The notes below the pieces were generated by a model that had not been told where the DNA came from, did no database searches, and saw nothing but the letters and a program-made list of their open reading frames with translations. The position numbers and the translations under genes are program-made. From assembly GCA_001765415.1 (NCBI GenBank), contig CP017245.1:1488001-1552000 (forward strand): 64,000 bases of DNA. Reading direction: 5' to 3'. Shown piece by piece: positions 16,673 to 25,967 of the stretch. Positions within the stretch are counted from its first letter, which is position 1. Each line of letters opens with the position of its first letter. The DNA is from Candidatus Melainabacteria bacterium MEL.A1 (GTDB taxonomy: Bacteria > Cyanobacteriota > Vampirovibrionia > Gastranaerophilales > Gastranaerophilaceae).

Positions 16673-18628
16673 TTAATACATTATATCGCCTACACCAAAA
16701 GTGAAGTAACCGTTTTTGTTGCCGTTACTACCCGGATTTGTAAGAGGAATACCATAATCGATAGATAATGGACCCATTCCCGGTACATACAGTTTTAAAC
16801 CAACACCGGCAGATACTGCATAAAGCGGTCTGTCGTAAATTTTATCCGTAATTGATGGGTTGAAGATTTTACCGGCATCAGCCCATACAGTAAATCTTAG
16901 GTTGTTTAAGAAATTAATTCTTGTTCTATCAAGGAACGGAATTGGGGTTGCAAATTCTGCACTACCCATAATGAATGCGTCGCCTGTACCAACCCCACTC
17001 ATTTTGAAACCTCTGATAGTGTAAGGACCGCCTAAACGATATGCCATAACTTCCGGCATGTTATCTCCGTGAATTTTTCCTCCACCTTTAGCAGTGAATG
17101 ATAAAGATGATTTCTTCCCAATAGGAACATATTGTTTAACCATACCGGTTAACTTTCCGTGAGTTTTATCAAAATCAAGAACACCAAATTCTTCATCAAA
17201 TCTCAAACTTGCCATTGTCCCTTTTCTGGTAACTGTTGCGCTATCTCTTGTGTCATACAAAAGAGCCGGACTTAAAGATAAGAATAATCCACCATCAAGT
17301 TGTCTTGCACGTTCCGAAATTGGGATATTGTATCTTGAGTACAAACTTGCAATTTTACCAGCATCGCCTTCAGATACGTCAATATTTTCAAGTCCTAAAG
17401 AGAAAGTCCCTGTTACGTGTTTATTGAATTTCATTCTGTGAGCAACAGTTGCTTCTGCACCAATTCTTCTTTCAATAGCAAGTGGAACTTGATAAGAACC
17501 AAAATCTCTATAGAAAATCTTACTCATCAAAGATGTATCGGCGTTATAAAAATATGGTTTGAAATAACTCAACTCAGCCTGCAAATTCATACGGCGTTTA
17601 ATGGATGAGTCGTTTAAGATTACACCGGTACCGGCAATACCGTTAAGGGAAATTCTTTCGTTTCTTCCCATAAAGTTGTTATCTGCAATTCCAACAGAAC
17701 CAAACACACCGGTTACAGAGTCAATACCACCGCCTACTGAAATACTAGCAGTCCTTTGTTCTTCAATATTAATAGTAATATCGTATTTATCAGGATCATC
17801 AGTAGGTTCGATTTCTCTGGTTACGTCTTTGAATGCTTGAGTTGCATAAAGTCTTACCAAATCTTCTTTTAACAAGTTTTCATTATAAACTTGTCCCGGT
17901 TCTGTCAAAACATTTCTTTCAATAACGTAATCTTTTGTTTTTTCATTACCGGAAATTAAAATTCTGTTGATTGTTCCTTCTTTGATATCAATGTTTACAG
18001 TTCCATCCGGATCGTCAGAAACTGAATCAATTCTTGCTAAAATATACCCTTTTGAGCTATAGCAATCTTGGATTTTAGCAATTGCATTGTTAAGTTCTGA
18101 AATATTTTGAGGTTTCCCTTTCATAGGAAGAAGGTAGGATAAAATTTCGTCGGTAGAAATTACAGTGTTTCCTTCAATAGTAAAATCTGTTACGGGAGCG
18201 TTTTCAGTTACAACAATTTTTAAAGTGATAGAACCGTCAGAATTGTTTACAGGAATTGCACGCATGTTTTCTGTAAAATATCCCATTTCGTAGATAGCTT
18301 TAAGATCACGTTGCACAAGTTCTCTGTTGTATGTATCTCCGGCTTGAAGTTTCATTTGTTGCAAAATTAGAGATTTGTCAATAACGTTGTTCCCGACAAA
18401 TTCAATATTTTTAATTTTTCTTTTTTCTGAAGTATTTGCAGTTGTGCTTACTGATGCAGAAGTTGTATGAGTTTCGTCAAAAGAAGTCTGTGTTGCAGTA
18501 GGTGTTTGAAGGTCATGCACATCTGTATCGTTTGCACCGCCCCAGAAATTCCCTCGAGCAGCACATTGAAGCGGGCATGTCATAACCAACAACAGGGCTA
18601 TTAAAGATATATACTTTTTATTTCTCAA
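16673..18628 (-). CDS. bamA: BamA/Omp85 outer-membrane assembly factor (three POTRA)
   Basis: 651 residues. Signal peptide (TTG start, KKYISLIALLLVMTCPLQC), a Ser/Thr-rich linker, then three POTRA domains (about 70-145, 148-220, 222-295; IKNIEFVGNNVI, VTDFTIEGNTVI, INRILISGNEKT), then a 16-strand barrel (about 300-651) including the VRGF-type signature as IRGFKMSGVG. It inserts beta-barrel proteins into the outer membrane. Three POTRAs is the cyanobacterial and plastid number (proteobacteria have five). GGTAGAGA lies before TTG 18628. Heads the operon with skp. Confidence 0.9.
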   Translation of the reverse strand: MRNKKYISLIALLLVMTCPLQCAARGNFWGGANDTDVHDLQTPTATQTSFDETHTTSASVSTTANTSEKRKIKNIEFVGNNVIDKSLILQQMKLQAGDTYNRELVQRDLKAIYEMGYFTENMRAIPVNNSDGSITLKIVVTENAPVTDFTIEGNTVISTDEILSYLLPMKGKPQNISELNNAIAKIQDCYSSKGYILARIDSVSDDPDGTVNIDIKEGTINRILISGNEKTKDYVIERNVLTEPGQVYNENLLKEDLVRLYATQAFKDVTREIEPTDDPDKYDITINIEEQRTASISVGGGIDSVTGVFGSVGIADNNFMGRNERISLNGIAGTGVILNDSSIKRRMNLQAELSYFKPYFYNADTSLMSKIFYRDFGSYQVPLAIERRIGAEATVAHRMKFNKHVTGTFSLGLENIDVSEGDAGKIASLYSRYNIPISERARQLDGGLFLSLSPALLYDTRDSATVTRKGTMASLRFDEEFGVLDFDKTHGKLTGMVKQYVPIGKKSSLSFTAKGGGKIHGDNMPEVMAYRLGGPYTIRGFKMSGVGTGDAFIMGSAEFATPIPFLDRTRINFLNNLRFTVWADAGKIFNPSITDKIYDRPLYAVSAGVGLKLYVPGMGPLSIDYGIPLTNPGSNGNKNGYFTFGVGDIMY

Positions 18629-18706
18629 AAAATCTCTACCTTAAAAACTTCAATTAACTATCCTAAAAATATTATATCATAAATTAAAAAAAGTGGAAGA
18701 TGTAAA

Positions 18707-19516
18707 TTATAATAAACATCTTTTATAAATATCGTTTTTATTTAGTTTATACAATTCTGCCAATATCACTGATATATCCTTGTCTTTAAAGCCTTTGCGT
18801 TTTAAAACAGAAATTTTTTCGTCAATGTCAATATCGTTACAATTAAAATTTTCCCTAAAGATAAGCCCGACAATTTCGCCTTTTAAAATGTTGTTTTTAA
18901 AATGTTCAATAATATTTTCTGCGCTATCAATAACAATTTCTTCAAAAACTTTTGTAAGTTCTCGCCCGATTGCAACTTTAGAATTTGGTCGAATTTCTTT
19001 GATAATATCTAAGGTGTTTAAAATTCTGTTTGGAGAATCATAAAACACTATATCAGTCGATTTGTATGTTTTTAAAAGATTTTCGATTTGAGTTTTTGTT
19101 TTTGGTAAAAATCCGATAAATGTGAAATCTTCTCCCTCTCTTGGAACTTGAGATAAAAAAGTTGCAACTGCATTTGCTCCGGCAAGAGATGTTACAGAAA
19201 AATTATGTTTTCTCAATTCTTCTACGATAACCGCTCCCGGATCGCAAAAAAGAGGAGTTCCTGCATCAGAAACAAGTGCAATTTTTTTCCCTTCATTTAA
19301 CAGTTCAAGGAAGTAATCCACACGTTCTTTTTCATTAAATTTGTGATAAGAAACGCATTTTGTCCTTATATCATAGTGGTTTAATAACTTTTGAGTTACT
19401 CTCATGTCTTCGCAAGCAATAATATCAACACTTTTTAGTGTTTCTATTGCTCGCAAAGTAATATCGCTTAAATTACCGATAGGTGTCGGAACTATATAAA
19501 AATCATATTCTTTCAT
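18707..19516 (-). CDS. rsmI: 16S rRNA (cytidine-1402 2'-O)-methyltransferase RsmI
   Basis: 269-residue tetrapyrrole-methylase-fold protein with the RsmI signatures: N-terminal YIVPTPIGNLSDITLRAIE, CEDMRVTQKLL, LVSDAGTPLFCDPG and FIGFLP. It methylates the ribose of C1402 in the ribosomal decoding centre using S-adenosylmethionine. Length is near the family's 280. It sits between bamA (78 bp downstream) and the MGLAASQARF gene on the same strand, and may be separately transcribed. Confidence 0.92.
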   Translation of the reverse strand: MKEYDFYIVPTPIGNLSDITLRAIETLKSVDIIACEDMRVTQKLLNHYDIRTKCVSYHKFNEKERVDYFLELLNEGKKIALVSDAGTPLFCDPGAVIVEELRKHNFSVTSLAGANAVATFLSQVPREGEDFTFIGFLPKTKTQIENLLKTYKSTDIVFYDSPNRILNTLDIIKEIRPNSKVAIGRELTKVFEEIVIDSAENIIEHFKNNILKGEIVGLIFRENFNCNDIDIDEKISVLKRKGFKDKDISVILAELYKLNKNDIYKRCLL

Positions 19517-19558
19517 GATTTAATTATATGTTAAACATGAAATTTTAATAACTTAAAC

Positions 19559-21283
19559 CTACGAGCTGAACATTGTAAATACTTTTTCAACATTCTTGCT
19601 AATTAGGTTTTTAACAGTATCGTATTCGGTTGTTAATGATGACAATTCTGTATCAATATTTTTCATTTTTAGTTCAAGAGTTTCTTCTTTATAGTTTAAT
19701 TTTGTCTTTTTAACGTTATATTCGGCTTCTGCTTGAGCTATAGCATCATCATCAGTTACTTCTGCAATGTGACCGCTTGCGGTGTAATGTCCTTGATAAA
19801 AATATCCGTCAGTATTTAGGGTAGAAACAAATAATTGACCGTTTTTCAAAGCGTGGGTTAGGTATTCTTGGTCATTTATTTTTTGCATAATGTTTTTGTC
19901 AGTACAAGCTCCGTTCATACAAATTTGGTTATACAACATGTTATAAAAATCTGCGTTTAAACTAGATTGCTCTGTTGTTGCGTTATCATTTTTAAGTACA
20001 AAGTAATATGTTAAATCATCTGTTACATAATCACTTTTCTTTGTAGAAGTCTTATCTACACCATAACCTGCATCATAGCCTTCCAATGCTATGGCAAAGT
20101 TAGTTAAAAATGATTTCAACATATTTGTTAAACTTATTGATGAAATATTTTTGTTTGATTTGGCAATAGTATTAGAACCTTGAGCAGCGGAAATTGCGTT
20201 AGAAATAGCTGCATAAGTTGTTTTGCCGCTTGAACTTACTGCATAATTTGCGTTAAGTTGAAGTTTTGAAAATTCGTAAGCTTGTTTTAATGCACTTTCA
20301 GAAGTTGCATCAACATTCAAACCTTTAACATTTGCACTTTCACCCAATCCGAATTTAGCAGCCATACCCGCTAAAACTTTTTCGGCAATTGATGATAACG
20401 CTTCAGCTCCCATTGTTCCGCTCATTTCGTATTTGCCACTCAACAAGTCGCCTAGAGTTAATTTTTCAATATCTTGTCTTGAAAGAGCGTTACCTGATTT
20501 TGTGATAATGATTTTTCCATCATCTTTATTAGAAGGTGATGTCGTTGTACAGAAAGTTTTGTTAAATTCATCATCTGTTACTTCTTTATTTCCATCAGCA
20601 TCTGCAAGAAGTGAAATTACATCAAGGGCATAGATAGAATTTCCTTTTTCATCCACTGCGTTTTGCATATATGTGATGAAGGTATTAGTTGTCATGGCGT
20701 TGGTCAAAGTTTTGTCAATTATAGCTCCACCAATACCAGATTTTGTATAACCCGCATCTCCCAGATCGTATATTGATTTAATTGTAGAAGGATCTGCAAG
20801 TCCTTGAACTCCTAATTGGTATAAGAATGCGTTACGAGAACCTCCTGTTGTTGCATCTGTTGTTCCAACTGTAAATAAGCCGTTTGGAGTTGTTGTATTT
20901 CCATCTTTGGAGGTGATTTTCGCAATTGGGTTACCGTCTTTATCAATAATACCCGCATTCTGTGCTGCAGTAAACATGCTTTCGGTCAAAACAATTCTAC
21001 CCTGAGAATCTGTAATTAAATAAGGATCATACTCATTCAATGCGGAAGGTGTCATCATTAATCCATAAGACAAATTGTAAACATTTCCGGTCCCGTCGCA
21101 ATTGTTGTCAGCATCCCATACAAGTTTAGTCGCATTCAAAGAATCTTGATATTCCTGAGCTGCGGCTTGCTGGTCACGAGTAACAGAAAGCTTTTGTTGC
21201 GCAATTTGCATTGATTCAAATTCGCAATTCATCTTTCTTGCTGTTATCGCCAGAAATCTTGCTTGTGAAGCTGCCAATCCCAT
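19559..21283 (-). CDS. large lineage-specific protein with GLAASQARF N-terminus and EF-hand loop
   Basis: 574 residues, no named family. It begins MGLAASQARFLAITARKMNC, then a Gln-rich helical stretch (SMQIAQQKLSVTRDQQAAAQ), a pattern reminiscent of N-termini of flagellar axial proteins. There is no cleavable signal peptide. The middle is Thr/Asn/Gly rich and carries a canonical EF-hand-like loop DADGNKEVTDDE (228-239). The C-terminal 60 residues form a coiled coil (KTKLNYKEETLELKMKNIDT). A candidate non-Sec exported protein, perhaps a client of the FlhA-like/FliI-like pair in this window; that link is speculative. TGTTACGAATTTGTAA lies about 100 bp upstream. Confidence 0.6.
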   Translation of the reverse strand: MGLAASQARFLAITARKMNCEFESMQIAQQKLSVTRDQQAAAQEYQDSLNATKLVWDADNNCDGTGNVYNLSYGLMMTPSALNEYDPYLITDSQGRIVLTESMFTAAQNAGIIDKDGNPIAKITSKDGNTTTPNGLFTVGTTDATTGGSRNAFLYQLGVQGLADPSTIKSIYDLGDAGYTKSGIGGAIIDKTLTNAMTTNTFITYMQNAVDEKGNSIYALDVISLLADADGNKEVTDDEFNKTFCTTTSPSNKDDGKIIITKSGNALSRQDIEKLTLGDLLSGKYEMSGTMGAEALSSIAEKVLAGMAAKFGLGESANVKGLNVDATSESALKQAYEFSKLQLNANYAVSSSGKTTYAAISNAISAAQGSNTIAKSNKNISSISLTNMLKSFLTNFAIALEGYDAGYGVDKTSTKKSDYVTDDLTYYFVLKNDNATTEQSSLNADFYNMLYNQICMNGACTDKNIMQKINDQEYLTHALKNGQLFVSTLNTDGYFYQGHYTASGHIAEVTDDDAIAQAEAEYNVKKTKLNYKEETLELKMKNIDTELSSLTTEYDTVKNLISKNVEKVFTMFSS

Positions 21284-21422
21284 TGTATTAACGCTTTCCT
21301 TTCGATTTTACTTAGTAACTTACATGTCTATTACTCGTATTAACGGTATTTTGGCAATCAAACTTTAATATATAGAGAATAATGTTACGAATTTGTAATA
21401 ATTTCTCCATGATACAGATTTT

Positions 21423-21653
21423 TCATTTCAAATCAATCAATAAGTCATAAATTTTATCAATTTTATCCTTTATTTCCGAAAACTGTTCTTTTAAATCAAT
21501 AAAACTATTCATTGTCACGAATTTTTCTTCAATTTCGTCAATAATTTCTCTATGTTTTTTCTCTAATTGTTCCGGAGTGACAAAAATTTTTTGTTGAATA
21601 AAAAACATTAAAACAACAATTATAATAGGTGAATATTCAATAAATTTATCCAT
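21423..21653 (-). CDS. small phage membrane protein with coiled coil
   Basis: 76 residues. One N-terminal membrane helix (YSPIIIVVLMFFIQQKIF, about 8-25) is followed by a charged coiled coil (EQLEKKHREIIDEIEEKF, then KEQFSEIKDKIDKIYDLL). Last gene of the phage cluster, 13 bp after terminase. The layout suits a spanin- or holin-like accessory, but no family is recognised. Confidence 0.55.
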   Translation of the reverse strand: MDKFIEYSPIIIVVLMFFIQQKIFVTPEQLEKKHREIIDEIEEKFVTMNSFIDLKEQFSEIKDKIDKIYDLLIDLK

Positions 21654-21666
21654 TAAAACTCCTCCC

Positions 21667-22956
21667 TTACAGTGTTATTGGCCAATAAAAATCAACTAAA
21701 TATGAGGCGGCATCCATCGGATGAGATAAGAATTTGAGTTCTTTTGACTGCTTGATTTGTTGATATGTTGGAATATCTATTTTTGACGAACCCTCTTTGT
21801 ATTTGAGATTATAGATGTTGTATAAAAGTTTTTCACATTTTTTATCAACAAAAAGACAGACTTCTCCATTTGCGGAGCGGACTTTTGAATTGAATGCCAT
21901 AATCCTATTTTTTATTGGCGGATTAAAAGCTTTTATCTGAATTTCTACATCATAGCCGAATTGTAAAAGTTTTTTGTTTATAATTACGTAGTTTGTGTAT
22001 TCACTGGTACAACTTCTGTTGTCGCCTGATGCGTCACCGTTTACGATGATTTTCCCTTTGTGGTTTGGGTACCTGCGATAAAATTCGTCGCAAGCTTTTG
22101 CGGTTGTCGTATTTTCCATTGCGATTTCATCAAAGTAAAAGACCTTATCGTCTGTTTTATGTGCAAAAACCCAACACATTGGATCAACGTTAAAGTCGCA
22201 AGATATATGCAAATCCATTTCTGGTTGATAAGTTATTTCTTTTATGTTTTCGTCGGAAAAATCCTTTATGACAAGTCCGTTGTTGTACTCTCCGTTTTGT
22301 GCAAGTACAAAAATATTGTAGTATTGTTCGTCATAAACCTTTTTTAGTTCATCGCAAAAACCTTTTGGTAAATAAATATTTTGGGTTGTTGGAGCGCTAA
22401 TTAACCTATAATTTGGCGATTTGTTTTCTTTAAATGTTTTATAAACCCATCCCCTACAAGTTTCGGGATTTGTGTGTCCAAAAATTCTATATGTAAAATC
22501 TTTCCAAGATTTTTTGACTTTCTGTCGCATACGCCCCAAGAGCATTTTGAATGTATCGTAAGGAATATCGGACATTTCTTCAATTTCGACAAATCCTAAG
22601 TTTAGAGATTTTAATTTATTTGGTTCGTCAAAATGCCTGAATAGAATTTCTGAGCCGTTTTTAAAAGTTAATTTTTGGAGAGATGATGACCAATCGTAGT
22701 CTTTGCCTTCCGTAAATCCAAAATTGTCAAGATGTTCAAAATATGTTTGTAAAGTAGTGTCTCGTACAAGGGTGTAGGTTTGCGCTCCAACAAGACCTCT
22801 TATTCCTGGAAATTTTAAAGCCAATAAAATCCCTAATAAAGACCCTGCAAAAGTTTTGCCCGAACCGTAACCCCCTTGATAAACAGCGACATCTAATGAG
22901 TAATCATGCGGGATTTCTAAAAACTCCCGTTGTGCTTTTAATAATTTATACAACAA
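21667..22956 (-). CDS. phage terminase large subunit (PBSX/Terminase_3 type)
   Basis: 429-residue packaging motor that cuts and translocates DNA into phage proheads. ATPase domain: Walker A GGYGSGKT (28-35), Walker B with catalytic Glu in GFVEIEEMSD, coupling motif GHTNPET. The RNase H-like nuclease domain has acidic residues in SCDFNVDP, NGDASGDN and HPMDAASY. All active-site motifs are intact and length is normal. Located at the 3' end of the cluster, after portal, which is the reverse of the usual order. Confidence 0.9.
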   Translation of the reverse strand: MLYKLLKAQREFLEIPHDYSLDVAVYQGGYGSGKTFAGSLLGILLALKFPGIRGLVGAQTYTLVRDTTLQTYFEHLDNFGFTEGKDYDWSSSLQKLTFKNGSEILFRHFDEPNKLKSLNLGFVEIEEMSDIPYDTFKMLLGRMRQKVKKSWKDFTYRIFGHTNPETCRGWVYKTFKENKSPNYRLISAPTTQNIYLPKGFCDELKKVYDEQYYNIFVLAQNGEYNNGLVIKDFSDENIKEITYQPEMDLHISCDFNVDPMCWVFAHKTDDKVFYFDEIAMENTTTAKACDEFYRRYPNHKGKIIVNGDASGDNRSCTSEYTNYVIINKKLLQFGYDVEIQIKAFNPPIKNRIMAFNSKVRSANGEVCLFVDKKCEKLLYNIYNLKYKEGSSKIDIPTYQQIKQSKELKFLSHPMDAASYLVDFYWPITL

Positions 22957-23031
22957 TTCCCCCTTTATTCAAAACTGTTATTTCTTAATTATATTTTTTT
23001 ATATTTTAGAGTTTCATAAAAATCGTGTTGT

Positions 23032-23037
23032 TATAAT
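23032..23037 (+). promoter_or_regulatory. TATAAT -10 element of moron-like gene
   Basis: TATAAT ends 10 nt before ATG 23048 on the strand opposite the phage operon. No convincing -35 and no SD, so the transcript may be leaderless. Confidence 0.4.
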
Positions 23038-23047
23038 TTCTCCTTTT

Positions 23048-23431
23048 ATGTATTATTGGTGTATGAGAATATATAAATATCTTTTTTCAAATCTGTCTGC
23101 ATTATGTTTTTATTTTTTAGTTTTTTTAACTATTCATGTATTTGTTCTTCAAAATTTGCATATAAAATTATATACAAATGTATATATTACTTTAGCGCAG
23201 TATAGTGCTATATATTTGTTATTAACTATATTGGCTTTTATTTTTTTAATTCTTTTTGTTATTGAAATATTTCTTTCAAAAAAGTTTCTAAATTTTTTGC
23301 CTCAAATAGATTTCAAGAATAAACATTTTGCTTTATTGCACAAAATATTATTTTTTATAGCTTTTATAGGTAATTTTTTGAATTTTTTATTTTTATTTTG
23401 TATGTATTATTTGCTAATCGGAAAGATTTGA
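23048..23431 (+). CDS. small multi-helix membrane protein inserted between terL and portal (moron-like)
   Basis: 127 residues, very hydrophobic, with three or four predicted membrane helices (about 10-35, 48-70, 95-125) rich in Phe and Ile. It is encoded on the strand opposite to all structural genes, with its own -10 and no SD. Its last 18 bp overlap the portal 3' end. The strand, private promoter and extreme AT content suggest a moron: a gene added to the phage that may act in the host, for example in superinfection exclusion. No family recognised. Confidence 0.55.
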   Translation: MYYWCMRIYKYLFSNLSALCFYFLVFLTIHVFVLQNLHIKLYTNVYITLAQYSAIYLLLTILAFIFLILFVIEIFLSKKFLNFLPQIDFKNKHFALLHKILFFIAFIGNFLNFLFLFCMYYLLIGKI

Positions 23432-25090
23432 ATTAGTTTTTTCTTCCAATAAAAAATTATTTGCGTTTTCTATTCCGTACTGTTCCAGTGCGAATTTGAA
23501 ACATTCTAGCCAATCAATTTTTTCTTCAACTTCCGGAACTTGGGCAAAGGCTTGTACGACTTCAAATAGCTCTTTTAATCTTAATTTTCTTTCAAAAGTT
23601 GCTTTTCTATCGCCATAGCGGTAAATATAATTGGAATTTCTAATATCATCATCAATTTCAATAAAACTTGTTTTGCCCCTATCATTTACACCGATTAATT
23701 CTTTGCCAAGTTTGAAATATGAAATTATTTCTGCAGTTTTTTCAACCATAGGAACAATGATTTTTCTGTTTATGGAATCCAAAATCATATTTAAGCGTGC
23801 TTCTTGTCCGTTCACTGAATAATTTAATTCGGTTGCGGTTCTTTGTGCTGATTGAATATTCCCAGCCATGTTTTTGAAAATTCCTGTTGCGCTTTCAATC
23901 GTTGATTTAAAATAGTTTAAGAAATCCCAACCAACCATTGCTTTGTCAAAAGACAGTGGAGTTGGAGATTGCGGCATAAGTGCTGCATCATATTCAATAA
24001 TTTTGCCCGGTTTAACTTCTTGTTGCCCTTTGAAACATCCTTTTGGTGCAAGATATGGAGGGTTCATCATAAGAGCAAGAGCATCAATTTGTTTGTTTAA
24101 AATTGTTGATGCTATATTGTTCAAAATCAGTGCAACTCTTAGCGGAGAAATTCCTCTGCAAGTTTGCGGAGATTCAATTATGTTTGCGTGAATAAATGGG
24201 TTGATTACGAACGGATTACTCTCAAAACGAATAATCATTTGTCTTGCAGCAACGACGACTAACCAATTTTTTAGTAAAGTTCCGTCATTGAGTTCAATAT
24301 CACCCCAAAATTCCAAAATTTCAACTTTGTTACCTTCTACAGCCTTTTCTTCTTTGTTGTTGGGTCGTTTGTTATTTGCCACCACTCCTTTCAAAATTTC
24401 CAGTTTTTCTTTAGTTAATTGGTTGTTAGCTTTGTCTGAAAAGATTTCATCAACTGTTAGATATGTGCGGTATATTTTGGCGCATTTATCCCAGTTGTCA
24501 ATATTGAATTTATCGAAAACAAAATCTTCTGACTTAATATGTTTGATTTTGGCGTTGTCATAAATAATTTTTTCATCAAGTACAAAACCTGTTTTATCAT
24601 CTGATAGCAGTTGTTCTTCAAGAGTTTGCGCTCGTCTTGTCGATTTAATTTTTGTTTCCCAACCGACAAATAGTGTACTTTCTCCGGTTTCAATAATTCC
24701 GTCAATAATTTTTTCCATTTCATTTTCAAGGTTCATTTGTTCAAAAGTATTAACAAGCATTGCTTTTTGGCTATTTGCAAAACTTTGTGTTTGTGGAGTT
24801 GTACCGGAAACGTCAAACATTGCATCCGGATGGGAATATAGGTTTTCGCTAATATGAGATTTTAAAGTTTGAGCGAGTTCGTAAATATCAGGTAATTCAA
24901 CCTTGTTATCCCACCCGTTAAGTCGTGGAATTTCCGAATTATAAATTGCATCTCTAACGAGTTTTATATCTGTTAATTGAGAATTCCTTTCTCCGTCGTA
25001 TTTATCAAATTTTTTTGTAATATTTCCGATTAAGTATTTTTCATTTAGATTATCTAATTTCTGAATTAAATCTTCTTGTTCTATTTTCAT
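23414..25090 (-). CDS. phage portal protein (podovirus type)
   Basis: 558 residues. The portal ring forms the DNA gate of the capsid. Supporting features are the size, the position between packaging genes, the opening region (ERNSQLTDIKLVRDAIYN), the central stem-like ATSILN-type helix region (NNIASTILNKQIDALALM) followed by GKIIEYD, and the helical segment after SATGIF with AQRTATELNY, resembling portals of P22-like and related podoviruses. Full length without frame breaks. 4 bp separate it from the upstream acetyltransferase gene. Family assignment rests on pattern and context. Confidence 0.8.
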   Translation of the reverse strand: MKIEQEDLIQKLDNLNEKYLIGNITKKFDKYDGERNSQLTDIKLVRDAIYNSEIPRLNGWDNKVELPDIYELAQTLKSHISENLYSHPDAMFDVSGTTPQTQSFANSQKAMLVNTFEQMNLENEMEKIIDGIIETGESTLFVGWETKIKSTRRAQTLEEQLLSDDKTGFVLDEKIIYDNAKIKHIKSEDFVFDKFNIDNWDKCAKIYRTYLTVDEIFSDKANNQLTKEKLEILKGVVANNKRPNNKEEKAVEGNKVEILEFWGDIELNDGTLLKNWLVVVAARQMIIRFESNPFVINPFIHANIIESPQTCRGISPLRVALILNNIASTILNKQIDALALMMNPPYLAPKGCFKGQQEVKPGKIIEYDAALMPQSPTPLSFDKAMVGWDFLNYFKSTIESATGIFKNMAGNIQSAQRTATELNYSVNGQEARLNMILDSINRKIIVPMVEKTAEIISYFKLGKELIGVNDRGKTSFIEIDDDIRNSNYIYRYGDRKATFERKLRLKELFEVVQAFAQVPEVEEKIDWLECFKFALEQYGIENANNFLLEEKTNSNLSD

Positions 25091-25094
25091 TGTT

Positions 25095-25595
25095 TTATAA
25101 CCTTTCTTTTAATATTGAATAAATCTCAATATCTTGCAGTTTTCCGTTTCTTTTTGTTTCATTTTTCAATAAAGCTTCTTTGGAAAATCCTGAATGTAAA
25201 AGCAGATTTTTTACACGAAAATTTTCAGGATATATAAGGGCTTTGATTTTTTCAAAACCATATTTTTGAAAAATTAGGCGCAAGAAACAATAAGCGCAAA
25301 TTTTTGTATAAATTCCCCAATAATTCTTGTCAAAGCAGGTAACTAGTTCAGCACTATGGTATTTTTTATTATTCCCTATAATGTTATCCAGATATACAAA
25401 TCCGCTAACTTTTTCTCCTTCTGTAATTACCCAAAAATATGGATAAGTTCTATTTATGAGGTCAAAAAAGTATTGTACTTTGTCGTTTTTGGCATCAGCG
25501 TAGTCGTCATCAAGGAATTTTGAATATTTTAAATATAAAAGTATTGCTTGTTTTACGTATGCTGGGGTTTCATAAGGGTTTGAAAATTTTGTCAT
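25095..25595 (-). CDS. GNAT-type acetyltransferase-like protein of the phage cluster
   Basis: 166 residues with a GNAT-like progression: FWVITEGEKVSGFVYLDNI (strands 2-4), LVTCFDKNYWGIYTKICAY (helix 3), then KIKALIYPENFRVKNLLLHS with GFSKEAL (helix 4 and beta 6, as in NxxSxxlleklGF). The usual acyl-CoA loop QxxGxG is poorly kept (NYWGIYTK). Such genes often accompany podovirus head genes between terS and portal; the target is unknown. Stop and start overlap with the 116-aa gene by 1 bp. Confidence 0.7.
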   Translation of the reverse strand: MTKFSNPYETPAYVKQAILLYLKYSKFLDDDYADAKNDKVQYFFDLINRTYPYFWVITEGEKVSGFVYLDNIIGNNKKYHSAELVTCFDKNYWGIYTKICAYCFLRLIFQKYGFEKIKALIYPENFRVKNLLLHSGFSKEALLKNETKRNGKLQDIEIYSILKERL

Positions 25596-25945
25596 TAATA
25601 TTCAGCTTTCTCAAATTTTATGTACGCATCATCTGTTGTGAAGGCGTTGAGTTCTCCTTTTAACATTTTGGATCTGACATTAGTTTGCAATCCTATTAGT
25701 GCATCTGCTTGAATTCCGTTTATAAATGTTTCGCATCCCGTTTTTCTGTTGAAAAATTTGTATATAGAATATTTCGAAAATATTTTGTCTTTAGGCAAAT
25801 CTTTTATATTGGTGTAAGTTTTGGGGATAGGTTTTTCTTTTGATTTTTTTAAATCGTTCATAAATTCTTTTTCAATCTTCATTTTTATAAGATCTTCTAA
25901 AGAAGCATTGCTCAAGAGTAATGCTTCTGCGTCACTGTTTTTCAT
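25595..25945 (-). CDS. hypothetical phage protein, 116 aa
   Basis: Unrecognised. The N-terminal half is helical and charged (LEDLIKMKIEKEFMNDLKKSK); the C-terminal half contains an FFNRKTGCETFINGIQADAL segment. It lies between terminase small subunit (22 bp upstream) and the acetyltransferase (1-bp overlap), so it is co-transcribed with the packaging genes. No signal peptide or membrane helix. Confidence 0.6.
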   Translation of the reverse strand: MKNSDAEALLLSNASLEDLIKMKIEKEFMNDLKKSKEKPIPKTYTNIKDLPKDKIFSKYSIYKFFNRKTGCETFINGIQADALIGLQTNVRSKMLKGELNAFTTDDAYIKFEKAEY

Positions 25946-25967
25946 TCGTTTTTCTCCTTATTAATAA

